From NCBI RefSeq assembly GCF_025118155.1, contig NW_026251387.1, forward strand, positions 1,395,501 to 1,459,500: DNA of 64,000 nt, read 5' to 3'. Of the stretch, positions 34,000 to 47,506 are shown one piece after another. The translations under genes and the position numbers were made by a program. Numbering within the stretch: position 1 is the first letter of the stretch; every line of letters begins with the position of its first letter. The stretch is from Cokeromyces recurvatus. Taxonomy: Eukaryota; Mucoromycota; Mucoromycetes; Mucorales; Mucoraceae. The notes under the pieces are model-generated. The model did no database searches. It worked only from the letters and a program-made list of their open reading frames with translations, and was not told the origin of the DNA.

Positions 34000-36900
34000 C
34001 ATTCAGAGCATAGTAAATTTATTTCAAGAGGACGAGGAAATTAAAATCGTTAAAAATAGCTCTCTTTGTTCAATTTTTAGATCTATAACAGACACCACTA
34101 CAGATGGACTTAAAAAAGCCGATCAAAATATTATTACAAATATTTGGAATAAATTTAGATGAAGTGTTTGATTTCATTGATTACAGCAAACTCAAAAGGC
34201 AGAAATAATTGTTATATAGTATTCTAATATCGTTAAACAACTACCAACTAAACAACATTCACTCATGGATCCAACCGTCAATACCGATCCTCCTTTTACA
34301 TCACTTTTGAATCCTTCGAATTCCAACCTGGAAATGAAGGTTGTTCATATTAAACTTTGGTGTCACACCCGAGCTGATGGTGCTTGTCTTTCAGACATCT
34401 CAAAAGTACCAAACATCTCTGTCGAAGATCATCTCGATCAGATCGCTGATCTCTACGGAGGGACAAAAAACCTCTATGGTACTAAATTTACTGGTCGTCA
34501 GAATACACAATATATTGAAGTGTATCCTAAAACTGAAATTAAGAACGATTTTCTCTCTAACGGTGTGCTGTATGAAAAGTTTAACATTAGACTTCTCCCA
34601 TTTGGTCCAACTGATGTAATTTTAGATAATCTTAGAACTACTTTAGAAAGACATGATAAAGTTTTGGACGTATCATTAAATTATGATACCCGCAAAAGTT
34701 GGTTTTTGAGTTCTGGTTCGGCCGTTATCTAACAACTGAAGGATGGTCAATACAATCCTCTTCAACATTCTCTCTCTAGGAAGGATGGTGAATATTGTTA
34801 TACTACATTTCCTGATATGCCGACATGGTGTTGATACCGTCACGGTGATGGTCATACCAAATACGAATGTAAAAAAAGTCTTGGATTGCACATTATGTTA
34901 TTCTTGTGATCGATATGGACATAAGTCCGCTGATTGTGACAATCCCAAGTCTAAGACGGCTACCACTATTGAAAGTAAGCAATTTAAGAAAGTTAGAAAA
35001 ACTTCTGCTGATCTTGATGGCCTAGCTGAACCTTCGGTTGGACTTTTAAAATCTAAATAGGCCCCTCATGCTGATAAAGAGACTCTTGAAGATAAACTGG
35101 GCAGGAAAGAAGGCGGTCAAAAGAATTAGAAGAACACTATTCTTGGTATGAACTTTACAAAAGATGATAATATGTCAACTAGTGATGAGTGTTATATTCC
35201 AGGGGATGAAGATGAAGAGGATTCTGATGCCTTCATGGATTATGTTAGTAACGGTGAGATAGATCAACCTACTAACCCTACGTCTGACAATAATGACAAC
35301 TCCGTCAGTATTACCTTATAAAACTTTTGTAAGCTCCACCCCCAGCCAACCATTCACTTATGGATAATAATGGAGCAGAAATTTCTCAGGGAATTAATGC
35401 TGGTGTTTCCTTCCATATACCAAATGATGATAATGGTGGCAATATAATTCGACAGAAGAAAAATCCTTCATAGCACTAATCTGATTCTAATAACCAATGA
35501 TCGGAAAGAAATTACAAATTTAATTATGGAACACTAAACTGCAACAATTTTAGTTAAAACAATCTCTTCAATAGAACAATCATTATATATTCGCCACCTT
35601 CGAGAACAATGACTCGTTATTATTTGCTTTTAAGAAACCCATGCCTCTCCTTCTACTATTACTTCTCTAGATATCCAGTTCCAAGCTCAACAAACATTTT
35701 GGACTCCCACACTGTGGTATCGTTTCATTTTCTACTCAATATATTCTAACACAGGTTACTACTGACCATATATTTACTTCAGATCGTTTTATTTTATGCA
35801 AAGTTCAACATCCTCATATTTTTTACATACTCAATATTTACACTCCCGCAAATTCCAACAATGACCGGCAAGAATTTTTTCAATCTGTGTGTGATATGCT
35901 TTATCAACTGTCGGACACTATTGACTTACACTATTTAATCATTTCAGGGGGGGTTTTAATTATGATCTCGAATGGGATATTATTAGCAGCAAAGGATTAT
36001 ACGAAACCTCAAAAGATTGGATCACCTTTCTCAATGACCTGTTTATCAATGCCATGTTATATAACAGCTTGAATACTATCCCTATTTTTCAACGTTCCCA
36101 TAGAGTCTTGTCGACTATTGATTATATATATTATGGTTCATCTTTACATAAGCTGATCACTAATACCTCTATAGACTTTATTAATCCACAATGGCCAGAT
36201 CATACTTTTCTTTATACTCAGCCTCAGCCAGCTGGGTGAGTCAAAAATGGGCCCAGGTCCGTGGAGAGGGAATCCAGCTTATGCGTCCAACAAAAACTTC
36301 CTATACAACTTGTCAGCACGACTTTGGAAAGTGTTGAAACAAGACAGGTTATCAAATACTAATACTCAATTGCTATGGGAGGAAATTAAAATGACGACTA
36401 AACAATGCATCAGATCATTTAGAATTAAACATGCGTCCTGGCGTAAATCATCACTTAAATTACTTGAAAAGAAGAAGAATAGGTCGCTTAGACCTAAACT
36501 GCCTACGGGCATTTCTTTACACGCTTTTTGCCAAAAATTAAAACAATGATTGCTCAACTTTAAAAAGAAATTGTGGAAATAGCAGCATTAAAGTCAGGAG
36601 TCGCGTGGAGAGAACAAGGGGAAAGCTCAGCTAAATACCTGAAGACAGTTCACAAATAGCGAACCGCTCAACAGTACATGTCTGGATTAAAATCAACAAC
36701 CAATACAGACGCTTAAGAATTATCATCTTCTCTTTCAAGATATTCTACAACAACACCAAGCGGTTTTACAAGCCTTTGTATGGCCACACATCCTGGCACC
36801 ACCGCTGATACAGAACGCCTGTCTTTCGAATGGCTCCATTAATACCTCCACAAGCTCCGTACGCTGGCTTCGCTTTCCTGTGCGTAACCTTCGTGTTTAT

Positions 36901-37430
36901 TTTCTGCCTCGACTGGATGATCATGATAACTTCTCCTCCTTATCAATTCAACAATTTTGGAAAGTTATCATGTATCACCACGCTCGTACTTTTTTTTTTA
37001 TCGTTCACTTAATCGGTGTATTTCACAAGAAACTCCTTACTAAATTCAATTCTTACTCCTCTACCTACTCCCTCTGTGGCTCTGGGGAAGACTCCCTCTA
37101 CCATTTTCTCGTTTTGTGTCCCATTAAACAGCAAATCTGGCAAAGAGCCCTCTCCATCTACTTTCCATATTTGTATTTCTCACCAGATTGTCTATATTAA
37201 ACCCTTCGATATCTACGGCATCCTGATTCAATGACTGATATTGACCTCTACTTAGGAATCATCTCCACAACTCTTTGACAACTTTGGGATGTATATTGGA
37301 AACCATGGTATTACTAATCCTGTTCATTTCCCTACCACAGCTGTCTACAATATCATCCCTAGGATAGTTAGTCAAATTGACAAACTCAGCCGTCCCTACA
37401 AAGAATCCGAATAATGTCAGTTTTTTTCCC
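34000..37430 (+). mobile_element. Decayed non-LTR (LINE-type) retrotransposon, reverse transcriptase region deleted
   Basis: ORF1-like sequence runs from about 34000 to 35330. The best frame is 34265-34732, which stays open upstream to about 34220. A zinc-knuckle pair follows: one broken knuckle near 34830 (a Cys changed to Arg and a stop beside it) and one intact CX2CX4HX4C at about 34898-34939 (CYSCDRYGHKSADC). From about 35530 several frames give an apurinic-type endonuclease: an ETHAS motif, YTPAN near 35840, and ISGG-FN near 35945. These are followed by WPDHTFLYTQPQ and the GPGPWRGNP linker typical of LINE ORF2. The sequence then passes from the linker (WREQGESSAKYLK, near 36600) to the C-terminal CGSGEDSLYHFLVLCP zinc-like motif at 37076 within about 450 bp. 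The reverse transcriptase, which needs over 700 bp, is absent. Stops and frameshifts are throughout. It cannot move itself. Confidence 0.85.
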
Positions 37431-38319
37431 CCACTACTTTATCTATTTCTCTTCATTTTTTTTTTTTTCGTTTCATCAAGTTAACTAAATAAAATAATAA
37501 TTCACAAAAAAATAAGAAAAAAAATTAATGAAAACTAAAAAAGTTCATTTATTGTGCATAGTTCAATCATTTTGACCTAAGGAGTTGTAAGCTTTATGAA
37601 ATTCGCCTTCACTACTCTCCCCTCCCCCATTGTTTACCAAACAACAGCAGCGATATTTTCAACGTTCTTTATTAAAATAGCAAATAAACAATAGACAAAT
37701 TCAAGGTAAAAATCATCTTTTGGTGTTAAGCGAATTACATTGTTTAATATGAGATTGGGTGTATTTGACCGTTTCCAATAAAGTAGTAGAGGGAGGGAAG
37801 AAGGGGGATATTTGTTATGATCAAATTGGTTTGTGTCAAACTTCTTTTTCTTTCGTGCAAGTTGCCTTCTGGTTATGTGAATTACACCATTGTATACCAA
37901 GTTTTCTAATAAATCAAACACGTGACCCGCAAAGGCTTAGAGACCTTCAGTAACGCCTTGGTGTTTATTTTTTCTATTGCAACAATAATAATGTACTAAC
38001 GATATTCAATATTTTTTTTCTTCAAACAGGCACTGATATTCATCATCGACTTGCGTTGTCTAATATCATAATTGCCCTCTATTTTTTTTTTCTTTTGTAA
38101 AATATAGATAGTGATTATCGTCTTTGCATACAAAAAAAAAAAAAAGAAAATCAATTAATAATAATTTTTTTGAATTTCCGCTATCTAATTATGATTTTTT
38201 TTTCCCCCTAAGCTGTGTTTCTTCATGATAAATATTATTAAATAAATAATATAATCAGTATATGAATATACAATTATAAAAATAAAATTTATATAATCTA
38301 TAAAATACATACCTAAATT
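37431..38319. other. Intergenic, LINE 3' flank to Rab4 promoter
   Basis: T-rich tract at about 37455-37472. A minus-strand 95-codon frame at 37921-37634 is unsupported and may be transposon residue. Nothing else recognised before the Rab4 start. Confidence 0.5.
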
Positions 38320-39390
<1,071 letters not shown>

Positions 39391-41768
39391 AAAGGAAAGA
39401 AAACGCATTCTTTATATACACATTACATTTATTAAACTATTTATCTATATCATTGTCATTATCACTATCATTATCATTATACAAATAATACTATTATAAA
39501 TATATAAGAACTAATTTTATTTTTATCAGATCAAACATACATATTTTTAATCCTATTAATACATGTATATCTATTATTATTTCTTACGTAATCTGCTTTA
39601 CCATGGAACAGTCTTTCCTTGGTAAACAAAGAATTTATTATTATTTTGTAAAGTTAGCAAGCTGTCCTCGGATAGATTCAGCAGGAGGTGTTGGTTTCAC
39701 GATCAGAGTTGCCGACTCTCGACCGATAATTGATGGGTATCAGCATAAATGACAATAAAATAGGAGAAAGGGGATGTCCTTTAAGTTTTTATTCTGTAGA
39801 ATCGGTAGATAAAAACAGTAGGGTAATCTAGATGCTTGTGTGAGTGTTTATTCAATGTAAACTGACCGAAGAACTTTATTGATCCAAGATGATCTCCTTT
39901 TACATACATTTATCGTTATTTGTTACTTGTATGAATATAATCGTATGAAATTGTCGGTTTTCTGATCCACTGGTACCTGGACTACTTACGGAGCCCAATA
40001 TTACAGACTATAAATAATGATTGTAACCAAGACCTGGTGGCTCTAGGTCTTTCTTTCTTACGAATAATGAAAACCCTACATTCTACGTATCCTAATCACT
40101 TTACTTGGCTTTATTATTTCAAAAATGATAGTTCACTCACTCCACCAAACTCACAGAAATGCTCCTTATTGTCCTAAGTAGTTCGAATCTGGGATATTCT
40201 CCATGAGGATTGTTCGTTCCAGGATCATTCAAGTTAGGTGAATCATATCCTAATCTGGATGATCATCTTAGTAGTCTGATAGTCTATTAGTGACCTTTCT
40301 TGTTAAATGGAACAAGTTTATAGCTTCTTGTTTATACATTCGCCCAAAAACTAAGCGTGTCTCAATATATCCCACTTTCATGTTGATGTCCCATTTTTGC
40401 ATTGGTGTCCCAGTTCAATTTTGAAGCGACCAAATTTTTTCTCATTGGCCCAACCTAGTTTCTTTGACAGTAATAAAATATTACAGTGAGCGCTGTATCA
40501 TATCGCAGCGACTGAGATTCATAAATATTTAATGCAGAAAAAAAAAAATAAAATAAAATAAATAAATAGTAATAATTGGCTGTAGACTAAGTTTGATGAT
40601 CTGGTTAGACTTTTAAATATATTGTATTTTTAACTATACAACAGGAAATATTCAAGACCTGAATAACCATTTATTCTTTAGTAACTAGTGTATTACATTG
40701 ATAGTGTTGAGCGTAATTCACAGATCAGAAAATTTTAAAATGCTGTTTAACATTAATTATATCTCTGATCTGTAGCTAAAAATATATATTAATTCTTTTG
40801 GGAAGCTTTCAACATTTCATAGAGAATCTACTTTTAGGAGTGTTTTTTTCCTTATTGAATAATTTTGCTATATTTAAAAAAAAATAAATATACTGGAACA
40901 TTGTGTAAAAACACAATATCTTCCAGATTATAACTTTTGCTCTTTTAATAGTTACTCATGGTTCGCTCTGTATACGCATTTCTTAGTCGTGAATTTGATC
41001 TTTTTATATGTTATTTTTTTTCCTCTTTTTTATTATATTTAAAGGAGTTACAGCGGTACCAAGTACAGCTTATAGTAGTATTATGATATAACCCTTGATG
41101 CCCCCCTTTTTTTTTCCTTTCAATTCATAGCATTGAATAAATATATACAATACGCATACTCTTCTTCCAGCTTAAAATACTATAATTTACATTATAGCAT
41201 GCTTTATATATTTGTATATATTTTTGACAAATAATACGTGTTAAATTACATTGTTCTGGACAAAGATTTATTTTTTTTGGGGAAACACAAAAATGATCAA
41301 CAAAAAAGAAAAAAAAAAGTGGATGATCAGTTCAAAAGCTATTCTGAAAATGGTAAAAATTATAACTTGTAATTAAATAAATAAATGAAAGTTTATTTTA
41401 TTTCTCCCTTTTGCATCCTTATCTTTTCTTACATGTAAAGTATATTTGAAGTTACTTTATTATATAAAAAGTGTCGTGCTCTTTTTTATAGTTAAAAATA
41501 ATATTATAGCATGTTATACATTCTCTAATAGTCATATTCCCTCATTTGATAAAACGTTATTTACATGCTTAAATAAACATGTACAAGTTTCAAGTATGTA
41601 TGTATGCTTCTCCTTTGTTTATATCTGCATGAGGCTTTTCTTCTTTTTCTTCTCATTCTTCTCATTCATTTCGCCTCCTTTTATTCTAGATTCCCCTTTG
41701 TAAAAAATAAAAATAAAGAATACATTATAAAAATATACAATTTTTTAATATAATAATTCTTATCAAAG
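39391..41768. other. Intergenic, gene-poor
   Basis: About 2.4 kb with all frames broken. 39640-40500 is somewhat GC-richer and may hold old transposon sequence, including a short palindrome GTAATAAAATATTAC near 40465. A GTTCGAATC string near 40178 resembles a tRNA B-box but no tRNA fold surrounds it. C- and T-runs near 41101. No gene supported. Confidence 0.5.
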
Positions 41769-42360
41769 TGTGGAATAATTAAAAAAGTAACGGTGTGAGC
41801 TCTGTGTTTCCCCCCCCCCACTTTATATTAATAAAATTGTATATTATATTATTATTATTATTATTGTTATTATTGTTATTCTCTCCTTAAAAACAATCGG
41901 ACTTCCTTCCTCCGAAAGTAGTACAGTACATTGTACAAAAATAAATAAATTATGCATACGATTCAATGCAATATGAATAACTTGCCTAAATTTACACTAT
42001 CTCCTTTTAATTAGTATATCCAAGCAAATTCAAATTAATATAAATAGGGACCTTTTTCTACAATTAAATTTTCTTTTTTCTCTTTCATTATTCACACACA
42101 AACCCTTCTCTCTTCTTATAATCTACTCTACTTTTTTATTATCAAAATTTCTGGTGACCTTTGGTGAAAAATATTTAAAAGTTAAGGAACCCTTAAGAGA
42201 TTTGTGCTGTTGAAGTATGCAAGTTGTATTAAAGATCTGGGGTGAGGACTTGTCCAATGGCAGAAGAAAAGAAGAAAGATGTCAAGACTCCCTTGCGTTT
42301 GGAAGACCATGACACAGCCCCCTAGGCCATACTTCAGCAGCAGAGTTTAAATATTCAGCA
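41769..42360 (+). mobile_element. Probable LTR plus leader of a retrotransposon, relic
   Basis: A candidate LTR runs from TGTGGAATAATT at 41769 to ...TTATTATCA at 42144 (about 376 bp, TG...CA ends), with a TATA-like ATATAAATA at about 42038. Eight nt later, TGGTGACC at 42152 has the form of a tRNA primer-binding site. An ATG at about 42258 opens a charged gag-like peptide (MAEEKKKDVKTPLRLEDHD) that hits a stop at 42322, with readable codons beyond (ILQQQSLNIQQAHE). The homology ends in a TATATA run near 42373. No second LTR or pol was seen, so this is a 5' fragment or a degraded copy. Assignment is inference from structure. Confidence 0.45.
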
Positions 42361-44548
42361 AGCTCATGAGGTTATTTTTATATATATATATATAGATACA
42401 TATAGGACTCATTTTTCTCTGATATTACTTGGTTATGGTGGTGCTGAATAGACAAACCAGCAATAGGTAAATAAATATAATATAAATTATATCTAACATT
42501 AAAATTAACTAATACTAATTTTATACTAAAGAATAAAATATAGGTAAGTAAATCTACTAGCCTCAACAGGAGGAAGGCTACTCTCCTGTATATTATATAA
42601 ATTTTAATAAATATAATAAATTATTTAATTGTCACATATAATATCGTCTTTTTTTATTATGATTATTTTTATTATTTGTTAAATATCATGAGCAATAAAT
42701 CATAAGCCTTTAGTTTCTTATAAAAAATAATAATAATACAATCTCAGCATAAGCCTATATTATATTAAAGTATAAGAATGTAAAAGAAAGCAAGCTATTG
42801 AGAATGATAATAATATAAATATCAATATAATCAAGTTTAATAAAAAAAAACGTGTTTATAATACGCTTTATATTATAGAATTAATTATACTAAAATAATT
42901 TTCAAGTTTTCAAAATTTGAACATTTCTATTAAACATCATTATTACGATTATTGACAAAAGATTCCAAAGTAGGAATAAACATCTGGCTTTATAAGTGTA
43001 AACATCTACTACATTATCTATGTATACATTCTTCTAAAATAATACATGGAATGTATATTTGTATATTTATTTATGTATCTAGAAGGAAGCATCAGAAAAT
43101 GTATACAGACTCTATATGCTATATGTAAATTAAATAATGGATATTAGCAAAGGAATTTATAACTAAATTTAACAAGTTAGTATATACACGTAATCTAACA
43201 GTTCTTAAGGTCTTTATTATGTCTTTATATTAGTAATTTGAGGTATGATGTGCAAAAGTGTGAAATGAGTAAGTTACAAATTAAATTGAACTTCATTGAC
43301 CCATCTTACATGAACGAAAATGAGTGGATCAAACATCCTAAATAAAATAGATAAACCTCATTAAATCAAGTATTCTGAATTGATAGAAATCCAATTTTAT
43401 AGGTTTATTCTTATATTTTACTATCAAAAAGGCTGATTCAATATTATTGATGTATTCAGGCACCACCAATCCTATCATTGTCTGATTATGTAATATAGCG
43501 TGTCATATATGGCTTTACTAAAGTAAGCATATCAAACTATCCATTATTAATAAGAAGACTTTTTAGTCGATATTTTGTACTGCTGAATATTGTTAAATCA
43601 TTGTTTTATAAATAATAAGACGGTTTTTTTTAACTCATTAATAGTGGTACATTGAAGCAATAATCCACCTACTAGTAACTCTTAATAAAGTATTTTCTTT
43701 TTCTCTCTTTTTAATACTAGATTTACTCAAGGAGAAAATGAGTGTAAATACCTTCGTACATCTGATGACAAACTCTTATGTAATGAATGCGCTTCAAACT
43801 TATATTTGTTTTTTTTTTATTCTATGTCTCACTGTTTTCTGGAAGTAGTATATAATTTTTTTTTGACCTACAATATGTCGCATACTCTTTGGACTTTATT
43901 ATCTTCACCATAATAAGATCTCTCCTCCTCCTCTTTTATTCGTACTGCCTTGATCAAATGATTATGCAGTCATTCATTTAATATCTGAAGATATAGTTCT
44001 TTTCCTTCTCTTTACCACCTTTTTTCCCTTTTGACTATCAAAAATTGTTTTTTTTTTTTTTTTTTTTTTAGTTTCTTTATTTCTTCCCCTTTTTGATCTG
44101 ACCCGAATAATAGAATATTATTTTATCATGTGTTTATTGTCAATAAATATCGTATAATTAGTTTTTTTTTTTTTTTTTTTTACCCTAGTAAAAAAAAAAA
44201 TATAGTGTTGGTTCCTTGGCAAAAAAAAGAATGAAAATGATTTAAAACACAGTTTTTATTTTATAAATATCAACTATACATGTGCAGCAAATTAAAACAA
44301 AAGTCTTCTATTTGATTTCACTCTGAAACATGTATTTTTTTTTTGTTAAAAATAGATTCACGTGTAGAAATACACAACAGTATTTTTTTATTTTTTTTTT
44401 TTTTTTGACAGAAATAAAATTGAAGCAGTAAAATAAAATAAAATAAATTAACATTTAGTATAATTAATAAAATGTACATATTTATAGTGTATTAATATAT
44501 TATATAACAAGTAAATAGTATTACTATTTTTTTTTTTTTTTTTTTTTT
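42361..44548. other. Intergenic, AT-rich
   Basis: About 2.2 kb with no intact gene. A short plus-strand stretch at 43728-43810 after a CTAG acceptor-like site reads ECKYLRTSDDKLLCNECASN, a Cys-containing, zinc-finger-like fragment without the rest of a domain. T-runs near 44048 and 44163. The end is the 3' flank of the Mid2-like gene. Confidence 0.5.
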
Positions 44549-46052
44549 TTACAACTCATTTGGTTTGCTATCAAAGTCTTTTGCATTTGGTTTATCCAAT
44601 GGATATTGAGCAGAATATTGAACAGAATAGAGAGTCTCAGACATATTACCAGAACTTGAAGGAGATGTGACATCAGTATAATGCATATGTTGATAATTAT
44701 TATTATTATTATAAGTTCCTTCTTGCGGAGTATAATCATAGTATCCACCATAACCATCACTGCCTGGTTGACTATAGTTTTCTTGATAATCTGCCACATG
44801 ATAAGGATCATTTGGTACTGTTCCATATAGCATACCTGCTGCTGCTGCTGCTGCTGCTGGTTGTGGTGGTGGCACATAATGATGGTTTGTATGATCAAAA
44901 GGTGATAAAGGTTCGTTTGAAGCAACGGTTTCACCTGCTGGTATATTATGAGTCGTTGTTGCAGCAGTATTATTATAATGAGAATTAGGACCAAAATCGT
45001 TCTGAGTCATATTAATCGTATAGTCATCTTGACTGAACTTGGCTTTCTTATTATTTTTATGATTTGATAATCTTCCGCGTCGAATAATGAAGGCCAAGAG
45101 GCCACCAATCAAAACGAGACCGGCAACACCGCCTACTACAGAACCTGCAATAACACCTGCCTTATTTGAGTTGCTGGGTGTATTATTATCTTGTTGAGCA
45201 TTTTCCCCTGAAGATGTAGGTGCAAGTGGATTCGAAGAGGAGGAGGAGGAAGAGGAGGATGATGTAGTAGTAGGCTCATTTCCTTCATCTGTTTGAGTAG
45301 AAGTATTTACAGGTGGCTGATCTAATGAACTAGTTGCGGCGGGTTCATTAGTAGAACTTTCATTGTTGCTAGAATCAGAGGAAGAACTTGCGATTATTGT
45401 AGTTGGAGTAGCAGGTCTTTTTGTAGTCATAGGAGGTTGTTCATGAGTTGTTGTTTGAGTATTATCTTCTATACTTGATGTAGTACTAGGTGCATTATTT
45501 TTAGTGGTGGTAGTATAAACTATTTCGGTGTTTATGGGAGCAGGAGGAGCGGCAGTAGTAGTAGGAGGAGTTGTTTCTCTTGCTTTTGTTGTTGTATGTT
45601 GAGCTTCTGAAGTGGTAGTAGGTTGAGCTTCTGAGGTTGCAGTAGTAGTAGCAATAGGATGGGCTTCTGAAGTAGTAGGATTGACTTTTGAAGTAGCAAT
45701 AGGATGAACTTCTGAAGTAGCAATAACAGTAGCAGACTGTGCTTCTGCTTTAGTAGTTGTGGTCTACGATAATAATAAAAAAATCAGTAACGTAAATTAT
45801 AATAGTATTTATCTTAGTATTACTTACTTCGTCATAATCAGGGTCTTGATTGATGGCTTCAGGATCTTGATTAGTGGCAGTAGAGTCTATAGGAGTAGTA
45901 TCCACATCAGTATCTTGATATGTAGTGTCCACAACATTAGTCGATGAAGTATCATAATGCGTTGTGTTTAATTTGGCATGTACTACATAGCTGCAGGTGT
46001 ATAGAATTAATAGTACACAAATGGTTAATCTATTTGAATTTAAAATTTTCAT
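44549..46052 (-). CDS. Mid2/WSC-like single-pass cell-surface sensor, Ser/Thr-rich
   Basis: Exons 46052-45828 and 45763-44549 join in phase to 479 residues. A signal peptide (LTICVLLILYTCSYVVHA) opens the protein. The ectodomain to about residue 276 is almost all Ser/Thr/Ala with TSEAQP-type repeats and NT/NS sites, fit for heavy O-mannosylation. One membrane segment (277-302, AGVIAGSVVGGVAGLVLIGG) is followed by RRGR and a Tyr/Asn/Gln-rich tail of about 177 residues. This is the plan of fungal Mid2/Wsc wall-stress sensors that signal to Rho1. No Cys-rich WSC domain is present, so Mid2-like is the closer comparison. The tail has poly-Ala and PPPQP. Low complexity limits family certainty. Confidence 0.75.
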
Positions 46053-47506
46053 CTCTTATTCTTAAAGAAAAATGAAGTATTAAAAAAAAAAAAATGAGAA
46101 AAAGAAAAAAATATTTATTTAAATTTTATTTTTGAACCTTTTTTTTTAGATTTTTCCTATTTAAAACTAAACAATTGAAGCTTCTGAGTTTTTTTTTTTT
46201 TTTTTTGCTAAAATTACTGAGGAAAGTCCGTTTGTTCCAGGTCAACTTGGAATCTGCTCTACCTGTCAAACTAGTTTTTTTTTTTTTTTTAATTTTGTTT
46301 ATGTATAATAGTTAAATTAAAGTTCATTAAGAATAGATTATATAATATGAAATATTTGATGTAATAAATAGTAATTTTGGACTATATTTTTCTTTTTTTG
46401 GGATTACCTTTTTTTTTTCTTTTTCTTTAAATTTTGTAAACAAAAGAAATAGTAAGATAATAATTCTTTATTCATTCATTTATTCAAATGCCGGTATAAA
46501 AGAAAAAAAAAGACTATTTAATAGGCTAATATCTGAATTAGCTTAATTGAAATGTGTAAGAATTAATAATAAACTTTTTTTCTTCAAGTAATTGAAAGTC
46601 AAGTGATAGCAGCAAGCATTTATACAAACTGATGAAAATATATCACTCTAGAAACGCACAGACCTATCAAACTAAGCAAAAACTGCAGTAACTACAAAAT
46701 AGCAACCGACCCTTTCAGAAACTTGACAACAAAAAAAATTAGAACCAATGGGCGATCTTTAAATGTTTACAGGTACTTGTAATTGTATAATCAAATCTTA
46801 TTGGCAGTTTTTTTTTTTTTTGAATATATACTGTTTTGTCAGGATCACCACAGTTTTTCAACATTATAGATTAAACACCTTTATTAGGAAATTGTATAGA
46901 AAAGATAAAAGTAAAAATAGCATGGATAAAAGAAAAAAATATCAATCAACTGTAGAGAAAGAGAATATGCCAACAATACAATCATCAGTCGTCAATACAA
47001 AGTTAAGAGAGAAGCCTTCTGTCAAATAGATGTTGATGTAGTCAGTTTGATATATTTATAAAAAAAAAAAAGGCTACAAAGTTTTGTTCAATTAAGCAAC
47101 TTGGTAGCAGACTTTATCATCTATGTCTACTATAACAGTTTACATTGTTAATTCACGTTATCCAACACAAGTAAACATAGTGTCTATCTTTTTTATTTTT
47201 GATTCATCTAGAAAAGGAACTAATGAATAAACTCCTCTTGAATTGTACTGTAAAACTCAGTCAAACAAGGTACTATTTTTTTTTTTTTTTTTTTTTTCAG
47301 TTGTAGTATGCGTGTGCATTTCACAGGTAACTATACAACATTGTACAACAATTGTATTCCCTTAAATTTATGAAGATTTTGTTATAACATGCTTTTTTTT
47401 TTCATAAATGTGTGTGTATTTATAAATTCTTTCTTTTTGATTTTTTTTTCTTTTAAAAAAATATAAAATCCTTTCCTATCCTTTTTTTTTTTCGGTCAAT
47501 CATAAA
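46053..47506. other. Intergenic between divergent Mid2-like and kelch genes
   Basis: Contains T-runs (46188, 46275, 47278) and pyrimidine-rich leaders. A 36-codon frame at 46922-47029 (MDKRKKYQSTVEKENMP) could be an exon of a small gene, but no partner exons were found. Nothing else recognised. Confidence 0.5.

Noticed and set aside
40160..40200. Possible tRNA B-box (GTTCGAATC)
   Set aside because: No A-box, anticodon stem or acceptor stem can be drawn around it.
46922..47029. 36-codon frame MDKRKKYQSTVEKENMP...
   Set aside because: It is short and isolated, with no recognisable motif. It is kept only as a note in the intergenic entry.
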